Program-made: the position numbers and the translations under genes
Source: Campylobacter vulpis
Lineage (GTDB): Bacteria; Campylobacterota; Campylobacteria; Campylobacterales; Campylobacteraceae
Assembly (NCBI RefSeq): GCF_014217995.1
Contig: NZ_CP041617.1
Location: forward strand, 124,001-188,000
Direction: 5' to 3'
Length of the DNA: 64,000 nucleotides
In this document: in pieces, positions 8,649 to 16,663 of the stretch
How positions within the stretch are numbered: the first letter of the stretch is position 1
Layout: each line of letters opens with the position of its first letter
Notes under the pieces: model-generated
Seen by the model: only the letters and a program-made list of their open reading frames with translations
The model's database searches: none
Told to the model about the DNA's origin: nothing

Positions 8649-10961
8649 ATGAAAAAATTTCTATCTTTGAGTGTGTTTTGTGCTATTTATTCTTATGCGG
8701 ATTATCAAACTAAATTTCCAAATGCTAGCATTACTTTAACGCAAGATGAAACACATCAAGCTCAAGCACAATGTTATAATCAACAATGTGCCTTTAATTA
8801 TAATGGTAACAATGGAGGCTATGCTTTAACCCTAACGGGCAATCATACTTTAAATATCACAAAGCAAGACCCAGCAGGAGGGATTACCACGCCAAATAAA
8901 GACATACCGATTTATTTCGATAGTCTAATTCAAAATCAATCTACTTTCAATATTCAAGGTTTTGATAGCTTTATTGGGCAAAGTATTAGCTTGACAAATC
9001 AATCTTCTCTTATATTTACAGGCACAAATAAGGCTAAAAATTCTTTCTCTACGCACGGAAATATCGATATAGACAATAGCAAATTAACGATTAAAAACAC
9101 GCAGAGTTTTACAACTTCGGGCATTTTTACGGCGAAAAATAGCTCCACCATAGACTTACAAACTAAGGTTCTTTTTAGTCAAGATGCTTTAATTGAAAAC
9201 AGCACTTTTACCGCAAATTCTTTAACCATACAAGGTATCAATAGGACAATACAGGGCGATGAGCTAAAACTTAGCACACTTACAAATAGAAATAGCACGA
9301 TACACATCAAAGGTGATGTGAATAATGGATATTTTAACTCAGGTAATGGTAACAAACCAGAATTATGTGCCCAGCTTGGCACTTGTGGTAATGGTAAAAT
9401 CGTCAATGAGGGAGGTAGCATTACCATAGAGGGAAAGCTGACAAATTCGAGTTTTGACGATAATAAAAATAATACAAATTCGAGCTTATCTATTCAGGGT
9501 GGAAGTGTCATTGTAAAAGGCGGTATGGAAAATAAAACAAATTCAACCATAGAATTTGCTCAAAGTGGCGGAGTTTTTGGAAAGCTTGAAGTAGGGGGAA
9601 GTGGGCTTCAAAATAATGGCGAAATTAAAGCCGACATTACAGGGATAAATCAGCAAGGAAATTTACAACTTATCACGGGAAATATCAGCGGTAATACAAA
9701 TATAGCAATCAACGGCGGCACAAATATGACTCAAACCTTATCCTGTCCTGATGGCTCTATCATCGTAGGTATGGTAGGGCAAACGCTTACCTGTCCTAGC
9801 TCTGGAGGAGGTGGAGGCTCAGGGGGTGGAGGTTCAGGAGGTGGAAGTGGCGGTGGCTCAAATCCACCTGCTAAAGTCGAGCAACTTGAAAAGCTTGTCT
9901 ATGGAAATAGTGCAAGTGCTAATGGAAGAGCCTTATTAAGAAGTCTAGCCTTAGGCGACATTGTGGGGATTTCAACGACTAAATTTAGAAAAGCTAAAGC
10001 GATAAAAAATTTCTTTGCCGTAAGTTCTTATAATTCTAATATTATGCGAGGCATTTTAGACGATACGGATAAGGGCATTAGAATGAGCTATTTATCTTTA
10101 CCAAATGCTAGTTTAGATGCTATGCGAGATAGAGAGCTTTTAAATTTTCATAAGGATTATGAACCTTATGAGTTTAGCACCTTTGCTTCAGGCTTTTTAG
10201 GAGAGGGTAAGGGCTATACCTTTGGCTTTCATATCAATCACTACAAAGAGGCGTATGACCATCTTTTAAGATTTGAGTTAGATTATGGTTATAGTTCTTT
10301 ACATAAAAGAGATGATTATCATAAAGCTTCATCAAAGGGCAATTTATTTGGTGTGGGAATTTCGCAACATTATGAATTTGATGATAGATTTTCTACAAAT
10401 AATAGACTTTATCTTGGTGTAGGACTTTTTGACACTTCTAGGACTATGATTTTCCCAGCTTTTAATCTTAACTCAACGGGGGATTATAATTTTTATCAAC
10501 TAAGCATGCAAAATTTGCTAAATTATAATTATGTTTATAATAATATGCTTAATATCAAGCCTTATGTGGGTTTGGAGCATTTTTATAATCATAGAAGTAA
10601 GATTGCAGAAAAGGGTAACGCCGTGCCTTTGGAAAGTGAAAGTTTAAATGCCTATAATTTAGATGTAGTGAGTGGAGTGGAATTTAGCACTTATTTTGAG
10701 AAAAATTATTTAAAGCTTAATGCTGGCTTACAAGGTGCAATCATTAACACAGAGGATTATCAGCACTTTTTAGCAGGGACGACAAAAGAGCCTTTAAGAT
10801 ATAAAGCACCTTATACTTATAAATTTTTCATCAATACAGGTTCTTATTTTTACCTCACGCCTTATTCTGTGGTCGGTTTAGAGGGTTTTTATAAAAATAG
10901 TTTTAATAAAGATGAAATAGGCTATTTTGGAGGAAATTTGGTCTTTAAGCTTGTTTTTTAA
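8649..10961 (+). CDS. Autotransporter (type Va) with Gly/Ser linker
   Basis: This is a 770-residue outer-membrane autotransporter. It has a Sec signal peptide (residues 1-17, ...CAIYSYA). The passenger (about residues 18-385) is rich in Asn, Thr and Ser with beta-helix-like repeats. A Gly/Ser linker follows at about 387-407, then a C-terminal beta-barrel ending in FKLVF, the terminal aromatic residue expected of barrel proteins. It is likely an adhesin or surface antigen; the function of the passenger cannot be read. It is a single gene with its own promoter. The start is chosen from the Shine-Dalgarno and signal peptide. Variation could come from the promoter T tract or the linker repeat. 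Confidence 0.82.
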   Translation: MKKFLSLSVFCAIYSYADYQTKFPNASITLTQDETHQAQAQCYNQQCAFNYNGNNGGYALTLTGNHTLNITKQDPAGGITTPNKDIPIYFDSLIQNQSTFNIQGFDSFIGQSISLTNQSSLIFTGTNKAKNSFSTHGNIDIDNSKLTIKNTQSFTTSGIFTAKNSSTIDLQTKVLFSQDALIENSTFTANSLTIQGINRTIQGDELKLSTLTNRNSTIHIKGDVNNGYFNSGNGNKPELCAQLGTCGNGKIVNEGGSITIEGKLTNSSFDDNKNNTNSSLSIQGGSVIVKGGMENKTNSTIEFAQSGGVFGKLEVGGSGLQNNGEIKADITGINQQGNLQLITGNISGNTNIAINGGTNMTQTLSCPDGSIIVGMVGQTLTCPSSGGGGGSGGGGSGGGSGGGSNPPAKVEQLEKLVYGNSASANGRALLRSLALGDIVGISTTKFRKAKAIKNFFAVSSYNSNIMRGILDDTDKGIRMSYLSLPNASLDAMRDRELLNFHKDYEPYEFSTFASGFLGEGKGYTFGFHINHYKEAYDHLLRFELDYGYSSLHKRDDYHKASSKGNLFGVGISQHYEFDDRFSTNNRLYLGVGLFDTSRTMIFPAFNLNSTGDYNFYQLSMQNLLNYNYVYNNMLNIKPYVGLEHFYNHRSKIAEKGNAVPLESESLNAYNLDVVSGVEFSTYFEKNYLKLNAGLQGAIINTEDYQHFLAGTTKEPLRYKAPYTYKFFINTGSYFYLTPYSVVGLEGFYKNSFNKDEIGYFGGNLVFKLVF
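9808..9867 (+). repeat. G-rich Gly/Ser codon repeat (linker of the autotransporter)
   Basis: This imperfect repeat of ggn-ggn-ggn-tca-type units encodes runs of three to five glycines separated by serine, between the passenger and the barrel. Short in-frame units can expand or contract without breaking the frame, changing linker length. Confidence 0.6.
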
Positions 10962-11012
10962 ATTTACCTTTTTGCTTTAGAATTTCATAAATTGTAAAAA
11001 GGAGAAAAGCTG

Positions 11013-12092
11013 ATGTCATACAAGATTTTAGAAAATGGTAGGGTGCAAAGTAAGGGCTTTGCGATGTTAAGCAAGGACGCTAAATTTACACCTTTTGACT
11101 TCACGCGTCACGCCTTAGGACAAAAGGATATTTTGATTAAAATCCTTTACGCTGGAATTTGTCATAGCGACATACATACGGCAAGGAGTGAGTGGGGAGA
11201 GGCTACTTATCCTTGTGTGCCCGGACACGAAATCGCAGGTGAAGTCGTAGCTGTGGGCGAAAAAGTCAGTCAATTTAGAGTAGGTGATTATGCAGGGGTT
11301 GGTTGTATGGTAAATTCTTGCGGAGAGTGCGAGGCATGTAAGCAAAGTCAAGAGCAGTTTTGTCAAAGAGGGCAGACCATTTTTACCTACAACAGCAAGG
11401 ACATCTTTCACGGCGGAGAAAACACTTATGGAGGCTATTCAAATAATATAGTCGTGAGTGAAAATTTTGCGATAAAAGTGCCACAAAATGCCCCATTAGA
11501 AAAGGTTGCGCCACTTCTTTGTGCGGGTATTACCACTTATAGTCCTTTGAAATTTAGCAAGGTTAAAGAGGGCTTTAAAGTCGGCGTGGCAGGCTTTGGA
11601 GGGCTTGGAGTAATGGCGGTTAAATACGCCTTAAAAATGGGTGCTAGTGTAAGCGTTTTTGCGAGAAATGAGAAGAAAAAAGAAGAAGCACTTAAAATGG
11701 GCGTAACAGGCTTTTACACTAGCACAAATATGGCTGATATAGCAGAAAGATTTGATTTAATCCTCTCTACAATCCCAACTTTTTATGATGTGAGTGCGTA
11801 TTTAGATTTACTCAAATTTGGAGGAGAATTTGCCATAGTAGGACTTCCACCGCACGATACTATGCCAAGCCTTAGCGTAAAAGACTTAGTGTATAAAGCA
11901 GGTAAAAAGGTTTATGGCTCACTCATAGGGGGCATTAAAGAAACGCAAGAGATGATGGACTTTTCACTCAAGCACGCAATTTACCCAGAAACAGAGCTTA
12001 TCAAACCCTCTCAAATCGATGAGGCTTATGAAAAACTCACAAATGGCACAGCAAAATTCCGCTATGTAATTGATATGAGGAATTTAGAGTAG
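11013..12092 (+). CDS. Zinc-dependent alcohol dehydrogenase (CAD/YahK-like, probably NADP-dependent)
   Basis: This medium-chain dehydrogenase interconverts alcohols and aldehydes. Catalytic zinc ligands are Cys50, His72 and Cys170. The structural zinc set is Cys103, Cys106, Cys109 and Cys117. The nucleotide-binding loop GFGGLG is at 194-199. At 359 residues it is full length for the cinnamyl-alcohol-dehydrogenase-like subfamily. A strong Shine-Dalgarno (aaggag) precedes the ATG, and a terminator hairpin follows, so it seems monocistronic. Natural substrate unknown; aldehyde detoxification is common in this group. Confidence 0.9.
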   Translation: MSYKILENGRVQSKGFAMLSKDAKFTPFDFTRHALGQKDILIKILYAGICHSDIHTARSEWGEATYPCVPGHEIAGEVVAVGEKVSQFRVGDYAGVGCMVNSCGECEACKQSQEQFCQRGQTIFTYNSKDIFHGGENTYGGYSNNIVVSENFAIKVPQNAPLEKVAPLLCAGITTYSPLKFSKVKEGFKVGVAGFGGLGVMAVKYALKMGASVSVFARNEKKKEEALKMGVTGFYTSTNMADIAERFDLILSTIPTFYDVSAYLDLLKFGGEFAIVGLPPHDTMPSLSVKDLVYKAGKKVYGSLIGGIKETQEMMDFSLKHAIYPETELIKPSQIDEAYEKLTNGTAKFRYVIDMRNLE

Positions 12093-12099
12093 AAGTATG

Positions 12100-12122
12100 C
12101 CCTGCTTAGGCAGGGTTATTTT
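12100..12122 (+). terminator. Rho-independent-like terminator after the alcohol dehydrogenase gene
   Basis: A perfect 6-bp stem (ccctgc / gcaggg) with a 4-base loop is followed by a T-rich stretch, 7 bases after the dehydrogenase stop codon. Confidence 0.6.
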
Positions 12123-12128
12123 GCAATT

Positions 12129-12515
12129 TTATTGCATTTTGTAGGCGATATTGCCTTTATCCGTGTGAAGCTCTACTTTAGAAAATAGATACCTTTTTGC
12201 CAAATTTTAAGGTTTTAGAATTTTGTTGATAAAGTTAAGCCAATTTTTAACATATGCACTATTTACCTTACTTTGTGCTAGTTAATCTCATTATTAATTT
12301 TGCTCTAGCTTTAAATATTCTTTTGAAAAGCGACGATCGCTACTATAAAAAAATTCTAGGGTAAGTATGACCGCCTAAATTTGAGCTAATTCACTCTCAA
12401 TTTTTTTAATGTGTAGTGAAGAAGAAGTTTGCATTTTAAAAACTAGATTAGGATTTCCGCCCATACGAGCTATTAATAAAACACATAGTTCTACACTCAA
12501 TTTAAGTCCTAAATT
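12129..12515 (-). pseudogene. Decayed minus-strand coding remnants of unknown gene(s)
   Basis: No intact gene is present in 12093-12717, but the minus strand retains protein-like fragments in shifting frames. One frame runs from about 12515 to the TAG at 12375 and encodes LGLKLSVELCVLLIARMGGN... ending ELAQI. Next comes a short frame starting NLGGHTYPRIFL, then YSSDRRFSKEYLKLEQN in another frame, and finally a fragment ending KVELHTDKGNIAYKMQ at the TAA at 12129-12131. Several frameshifts and stops separate them. They look like one or two inactivated genes. I do not recognise the family with confidence, and no start codon is visible. Confidence 0.45.
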
Positions 12516-12698
12516 TTAAAAAATTTAATTAAAACTCCTTGTAAAAAATATTTACAAATTATTTTAGAAAATCAAGTGTAAATATCAAGGAAAAATTGCT
12601 TGATTAAAAAATTTAAAAAATGAAAAAAATGTTTCAAAAAGTAACAGCTTATTTTAAAATCACTCTTTAAAACGCATAGTAATATGATAAGTCAAGTT
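12516..12698. other. AT-rich stretch without a recognisable gene
   Basis: This segment between the decayed fragments and the end of cdtC is very AT-rich, with A/T homopolymer runs of up to 7. I see no open frame, RNA gene or clear promoter pair in it. Confidence 0.5.
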
Positions 12699-12719
12699 AA
12701 GAGTTCTTTAAGAACTCTT
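12699..12719 (-). terminator. Hairpin at the 3' end of the cdt operon
   Basis: The palindrome aagagttctt-t-aagaactctt overlaps the cdtC stop codon. On the minus strand the following bases are not a strong U run, so it may be a weak terminator or an RNA-stabilising hairpin. Confidence 0.4.
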
Positions 12720-13287
12720 ATAAAACATTAGCTTTAAGCAGAGGCGGAGTAATAATCATCAAATCTTCGGGCACAATAACCGAAAAAGGATCAAAGGTGC
12801 AACGCTTCAGCCCAAAACGCTTTTCTATGGGGACATTAGGATTAAAAAAAGTGCCTATACATTCATTAGAATTTAGCACTAAAGAGCGAATTTGCACCGC
12901 CGAAGTGGTTGTAGGCATAATAGAAAAAACCGTCTCTAAAGCTCCTTCTTCTAAGTCCCTTGAGCAAGACTTAGCTCCAAAAAAACCACTAGGCAAAATC
13001 GCCATACAAGTATCATCTTGCGTAGGAGTTACAAACTGCACATAGCCAAAGGGTGCTTTGTCTGCCATTTTATCCTTAGCCCTAAGCTGTGAGCTTAAAA
13101 CAAGCTCTCTTAAACGCCAATTTTGATGTAAAAGCTCCGTGCTATCTCTAAATACGCTTAAAACTATGCCATTTTCTAAACTACGCAAGGAAAAAATTTG
13201 CGTAAAATCCTGTAAATCCCCCTCGCCCGGATTTTCTGCAAAAACAAAGCTTGCAAAAAATAAGATTGATATTAAAATTTTTCTCAT
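12718..13287 (-). CDS. cdtC: Cytolethal distending toxin subunit C
   Basis: CdtC is one of the two ricin-B-like, cell-binding subunits that deliver CdtB into host cells. The 189-residue protein has a signal peptide (residues 1-17, ...FVFA) and a beta-trefoil-type body with the SLRSLENGIVLS and LLHQNWRLREL segments seen in CdtC proteins. It is the last gene of the cdtABC operon, 9 bases after cdtB, and preceded by an aaggag-like Shine-Dalgarno. Length is normal. Confidence 0.93.
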   Translation of the reverse strand: MRKILISILFFASFVFAENPGEGDLQDFTQIFSLRSLENGIVLSVFRDSTELLHQNWRLRELVLSSQLRAKDKMADKAPFGYVQFVTPTQDDTCMAILPSGFFGAKSCSRDLEEGALETVFSIMPTTTSAVQIRSLVLNSNECIGTFFNPNVPIEKRFGLKRCTFDPFSVIVPEDLMIITPPLLKANVL

Positions 13288-13296
13288 TTTTACTCC

Positions 13297-14097
13297 TTAA
13301 AATTTCCTAAAATTAACAGGAAAATGGTCAGATACTAAATGCGTTCTTAAATTTGCCAACATCAAAATTGCACTCAAAAGCGGTGCGGTATAAGGCTCTC
13401 TTCTGTTTGAATTTCCCGTAACTGCGTAATCAAGAGTTCCTCCACTTACCTGCGTGAAGCTTGATGGAGAGACGATATTAACATGATTAGCCACATCAAA
13501 ATCGACTAATCTTAAAAGCGTATCAGGTGGTCTGTTAAAATCCCCAGCTATCATCCAGTTAATGTTAGGGCGGTTTCTAAAAAAATTATCCACAGCAGTG
13601 ATAATAGCACCCGCATCATTACCTCCTCTAGCAAGAGCGTGTATGGAGAAAAAAGCATCATTTCCTATGCGTATGCCTATAATAGGTCGTGAAGCAGTGG
13701 TAGGAGGAGGTAAAACAAAGACTTCATCAGCTTGAACGCGGCTTACTATGGCTAAATTCACGCGGTTTGCTCCCACATCAACACGAGAATAATAAATATA
13801 AACAGAATTTGGACGCGAATTTGAGCCTAAATTCCAAACATACTCGTGAATGGGAATGCCACCCGGCTGCACCATTCTACCTGTCATCATTGCCGAATTT
13901 GGTAAAACTCCTGCTTCTTGCACCATTAAAATATCTAAGGGATTATCACCTGTGATAAGTTGGCGTATGCTCACACTCCATTTGCTTTCGCTTGCTGCTG
14001 ATGAGCCTTGTAAATTCCAAGTGCCGACATTATATTTTTCCAAATCTGCCCAAAGAAAACTTAGCGTTAAAAACAAAAATATTACAATTTTTTTCAT
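13297..14097 (-). CDS. cdtB: Cytolethal distending toxin subunit B (DNase I-like nuclease)
   Basis: CdtB is the active subunit. It enters the host nucleus, damages DNA and causes G2/M arrest. The 266-residue protein has a 17-residue signal peptide and the DNase I-fold active-site residues Glu61 (QEAG), His153 (SIHALARG), Asp186 and Asn188 (GDFNRPP), Asp223 (LDYAV) and Asp257-His258 (SDHFP). All expected catalytic positions appear intact, so the nuclease is predicted to be active. Start overlaps the cdtA stop (TAATG). Confidence 0.97.
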   Translation of the reverse strand: MKKIVIFLFLTLSFLWADLEKYNVGTWNLQGSSAASESKWSVSIRQLITGDNPLDILMVQEAGVLPNSAMMTGRMVQPGGIPIHEYVWNLGSNSRPNSVYIYYSRVDVGANRVNLAIVSRVQADEVFVLPPPTTASRPIIGIRIGNDAFFSIHALARGGNDAGAIITAVDNFFRNRPNINWMIAGDFNRPPDTLLRLVDFDVANHVNIVSPSSFTQVSGGTLDYAVTGNSNRREPYTAPLLSAILMLANLRTHLVSDHFPVNFRKF

Positions 14098-14816
14098 TAT
14101 CTCTCCCTATATAAAGGTTGTGCCTTAAAAGGCGGAGTGGTAAGATACCACTGCTGGTCTAAATTTTGTTTATTTTGACATTCACTGATAAAAATGCTAA
14201 ATACCTTAAAATCACCTAAAGGATTATCAATAGGTGCTTGGATACATTTTTGAGTGGCAATATTTTGAATTTGCACGGCTCCATTATCCATAGGTCTTAG
14301 TTTCCAAAGCTGAGCAGGATTGCTCGCATCGCAAGAAAAATGCACTATGCCATTTTTATAAGCGTTAAGACAAGTTAAAGTTTTCGCATTTTTAATTAGG
14401 ACAATATTATCCGGTCTTATGAGTAGCTGCCATACTCTCGCATCGCCAAAACTTTTACTATCGAGTAAAGTATAACCCCAAATCCAATTCCCCTGTGCCA
14501 GAGCCCACACGGTCAAAGCCGCCCCGCTAGGTCCTAAAATACTCATAAAATCACTTGTTAAAGGACTATCTCCTGATGAGCCTAAAATAGGGCGTGGTAA
14601 GGGGACGACATTAGTTTGTGGGACAAGCTCACGCCCCTCGATGAGAGCGGGAGTTTTCTGTTTGGCTGGAAAGGTAGGATTTGCCCCAAGTTTTAAAGGA
14701 TCGCTATCATCTTTCGCGCCAAAAGAAGAACCAAGTGGGTTAATTTCCTTTGTCCCACAAGCACTCAGTGCAAATAAGACGAATAATAAAATTCCAAATT
14801 TCAGCAACTTTTGCAT
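14097..14816 (-). CDS. cdtA: Cytolethal distending toxin subunit A (lipoprotein, ricin-B lectin-like)
   Basis: CdtA is a host-cell-binding subunit. The start is set at the ATG at 14814-14816, which has a Shine-Dalgarno (agaaagg) and begins a lipoprotein signal with lipobox LSAC and acylated Cys20. The frame is open 22 codons further upstream, but that part lacks these signals. From this start the protein is 239 residues with a QxW-type beta-trefoil (ALAQGNWIWGY, then a repeated sequence around AQLWKLRPMD and DQQWYL). First gene of cdtABC; a divergent promoter region separates it from the cydAB genes. Confidence 0.93.
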   Translation of the reverse strand: MQKLLKFGILLFVLFALSACGTKEINPLGSSFGAKDDSDPLKLGANPTFPAKQKTPALIEGRELVPQTNVVPLPRPILGSSGDSPLTSDFMSILGPSGAALTVWALAQGNWIWGYTLLDSKSFGDARVWQLLIRPDNIVLIKNAKTLTCLNAYKNGIVHFSCDASNPAQLWKLRPMDNGAVQIQNIATQKCIQAPIDNPLGDFKVFSIFISECQNKQNLDQQWYLTTPPFKAQPLYRER

Positions 14817-14846
14817 AAAAACCTTTCTTGTTTTTTGTTTAAGTCT

Positions 14847-14852
14847 ATCATA
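14847..14852 (-). promoter_or_regulatory. Probable extended -10 of the cdtABC promoter
   Basis: On the minus strand the sequence TG-T-TATGAT (an extended -10) lies about 30 bases upstream of the chosen cdtA start. Confidence 0.5.
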
Positions 14853-14865
14853 ACATAAAATAAGA

Positions 14866-14871
14866 TAAAAT
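14866..14871 (+). promoter_or_regulatory. Possible -10 element for the DUF4492-cydAB operon
   Basis: TAAAAT about 36 bases upstream of the ATG at 14907, in a T/A-rich context, diverges from the cdt promoter. A Shine-Dalgarno (aggaag) sits just before the ATG. Confidence 0.4.
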
Positions 14872-14906
14872 CCCAAACTCAATTTTAGAATTATTAGGAA
14901 GTTTTG

Positions 14907-15128
14907 ATGGCTTTGCGTTTTATTTTTAAAATTTTTGATTTTTATAAGGAGGGCTTTAAAAATTTAACTCTGGGCAAAACCCTTTGGAAAATTATCTTTA
15001 TAAAGCTTTTTGTGATTCTTATTATCCTCAAACTTTTTATTTTCGATGTGAATTTTAAAAGTCTTTATAAGGACGATGTAAGCAAAACAAATTTCGTAAT
15101 ACAAAATCTCATCTCAAAGGAAAATTAA
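14907..15128 (+). CDS. DUF4492-like small membrane protein preceding cydA
   Basis: This 73-residue protein begins at the ATG at 14907, in preference to the overlapping TTG at 14904. It has an N-terminal amphipathic region (FYKEGFKNLTLGKTLW), one transmembrane helix (about residues 29-46) and a short soluble tail. The YxxGFxxxTLGKxLWxIIxIK pattern matches DUF4492 proteins found beside cydAB in Epsilonproteobacteria and Bacteroidetes. It overlaps cydA by one base (taATG), implying coupling. A role in bd-oxidase assembly is suggested by context only. Confidence 0.7.
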   Translation: MALRFIFKIFDFYKEGFKNLTLGKTLWKIIFIKLFVILIILKLFIFDVNFKSLYKDDVSKTNFVIQNLISKEN

Positions 15129-16663
15129 TGGGCGAACTAAGTAGCGTGGATTGGTCAAGGGCACAATTTGCTCTTACGGCACTTTATCATTTTTTATTTG
15201 TGCCACTAACCTTAGGACTTTCTTTTATCATAGCGATAATGGAAACGATTTATGTGAAAACTGGTAGTGAGCGTTGGAAAAACATCACTAAATTCTGGCT
15301 TTCTTTATTTGCCATTAACTTCGCCATAGGTGTGGCTACTGGTATTATAATGGAATTTGAATTTGGAACAAATTGGGCAAATTACAGCTGGTTTGTAGGA
15401 GATATTTTTGGTGCACCTTTAGCTGTGGAAGGGATATTTGCTTTCTTTTTGGAGGCAACCTTTTTTGCGGTAATGTTTTTTGGCTGGGATAAGGTTAGTA
15501 AGGGCTTTCACCTTATCTCAACTTGGTGTGTGGCGATAGGCTCTAACTTATCGGCATTTTGGATTTTAGTGGCTAATGGCTGGATGCAGTATCCTGTTGG
15601 TATGGCGTTTAATCCAGACACTGCAAGAAGTGAAATGCAAAGCTTTTTTGAGGTGGCTCTTTCTCCTGTGGCAGTGGCGAAATTTTTACATACCATAGGA
15701 AGTGGTTATGTGATTTCTGCACTTTTTGTGATGGGAATTTCAGCGTGGTTTTTATTGAAAAAAAGACATATTATAGAGGCGAAGAAGTCTTTAGTCGTTG
15801 GAGCTAGTTTTGGTTTTATTTGTTCGATTTTCTTATTTTTTAGTGGTGATGAGAGTGCTTATAGGGTTACCCAAACTCAACCGATGAAACTCGCTGCTAT
15901 GGAGGGAATTTATGAGGGAGAACATAGAGCCGGTATCGTGGCTTTTGGTCTGTTAAATCCTAAAAAAGAAATTGATAATAATGAAAGCGTGTTTTTGTTT
16001 GATATAACAATTCCTTATGCTTTGTCTATTTTGGGGAACCGTGATCCACATTCTTTTGTTCCGGGCATTGAAGATATTGTTTATGGTAATGCAGAAAAGG
16101 GCATCGAGCCTTTGCAAAACCGTATTGATAGAGGTAAAATCGCCATCAATGCCTTTAAGGATTATCAAAATGCTAAAGAAAATAATAATACAAGCTTAAT
16201 GCAAACAAGTAGAGCTTTGCTTGAAAGCAATTTTAAAGATTTTGGCTATGGCTATTTAGAAAAGCCAGAAGATGCTGTGCCACCTGTGGCTTTGACCTTT
16301 TATAGTTTTCATATTATGGTTGGACTTGGGAGCTTATTTTTTGTATTATTTATTGTAACGCTTTATTTGACTATGGCAAATGATATTGAAAGATTTCGCA
16401 AAATTTTATGGCTTTGTGTGCTTTGCATACCGCTTGGTTATGTAGCCGCTGAAGCAGGGTGGATTGTGGCTGAAGTGGGACGCCAACCTTGGGCTATACA
16501 GGATTTAATGCCTGTGGGAATTGCGGCAACAGAGCTTGGAAAGCTTAATGTGCAAATTTCATTTTGGATTTTTGCTGTGCTTTTTACAGCCTTACTTTTA
16601 GCTGAAATTAAAATTATGCTAACACAGATTAAAAAAGGTTTTACCCAAAAGGAGGCTAAATAA
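15128..16663 (+). CDS. cydA: bd-type (cyanide-insensitive CioA-like) quinol oxidase subunit I
   Basis: CydA oxidises menaquinol and reduces oxygen without pumping protons. The protein has 511 residues and about nine membrane helices. The conserved N-terminal heme-ligand region (ALYHFLFVPLTLG, His21), the segment GWMQYPVGMAFNPD and a C-terminal GWIVAEVGRQPW block are visible. The quinol-binding loop is short, as in CioA-type oxidases. From memory, the Campylobacter enzyme is the cyanide-insensitive type lacking heme d. It overlaps cydB by one base. Confidence 0.95.
   Translation: MGELSSVDWSRAQFALTALYHFLFVPLTLGLSFIIAIMETIYVKTGSERWKNITKFWLSLFAINFAIGVATGIIMEFEFGTNWANYSWFVGDIFGAPLAVEGIFAFFLEATFFAVMFFGWDKVSKGFHLISTWCVAIGSNLSAFWILVANGWMQYPVGMAFNPDTARSEMQSFFEVALSPVAVAKFLHTIGSGYVISALFVMGISAWFLLKKRHIIEAKKSLVVGASFGFICSIFLFFSGDESAYRVTQTQPMKLAAMEGIYEGEHRAGIVAFGLLNPKKEIDNNESVFLFDITIPYALSILGNRDPHSFVPGIEDIVYGNAEKGIEPLQNRIDRGKIAINAFKDYQNAKENNNTSLMQTSRALLESNFKDFGYGYLEKPEDAVPPVALTFYSFHIMVGLGSLFFVLFIVTLYLTMANDIERFRKILWLCVLCIPLGYVAAEAGWIVAEVGRQPWAIQDLMPVGIAATELGKLNVQISFWIFAVLFTALLLAEIKIMLTQIKKGFTQKEAK

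Noticed and set aside
10970..11002. Possible hairpin pairing ccttttt with aaaaagg over the Shine-Dalgarno of the alcohol dehydrogenase gene
   Set aside because: The stem is A/T-dominated with a long loop and probably unstable; no riboswitch-like conservation can be seen.
14817..14882. Longer start for cdtA at 14882
   Set aside because: The extra 22 codons overlap the promoter region and would bury the lipoprotein signal; the ATG at 14816 has a clear Shine-Dalgarno.
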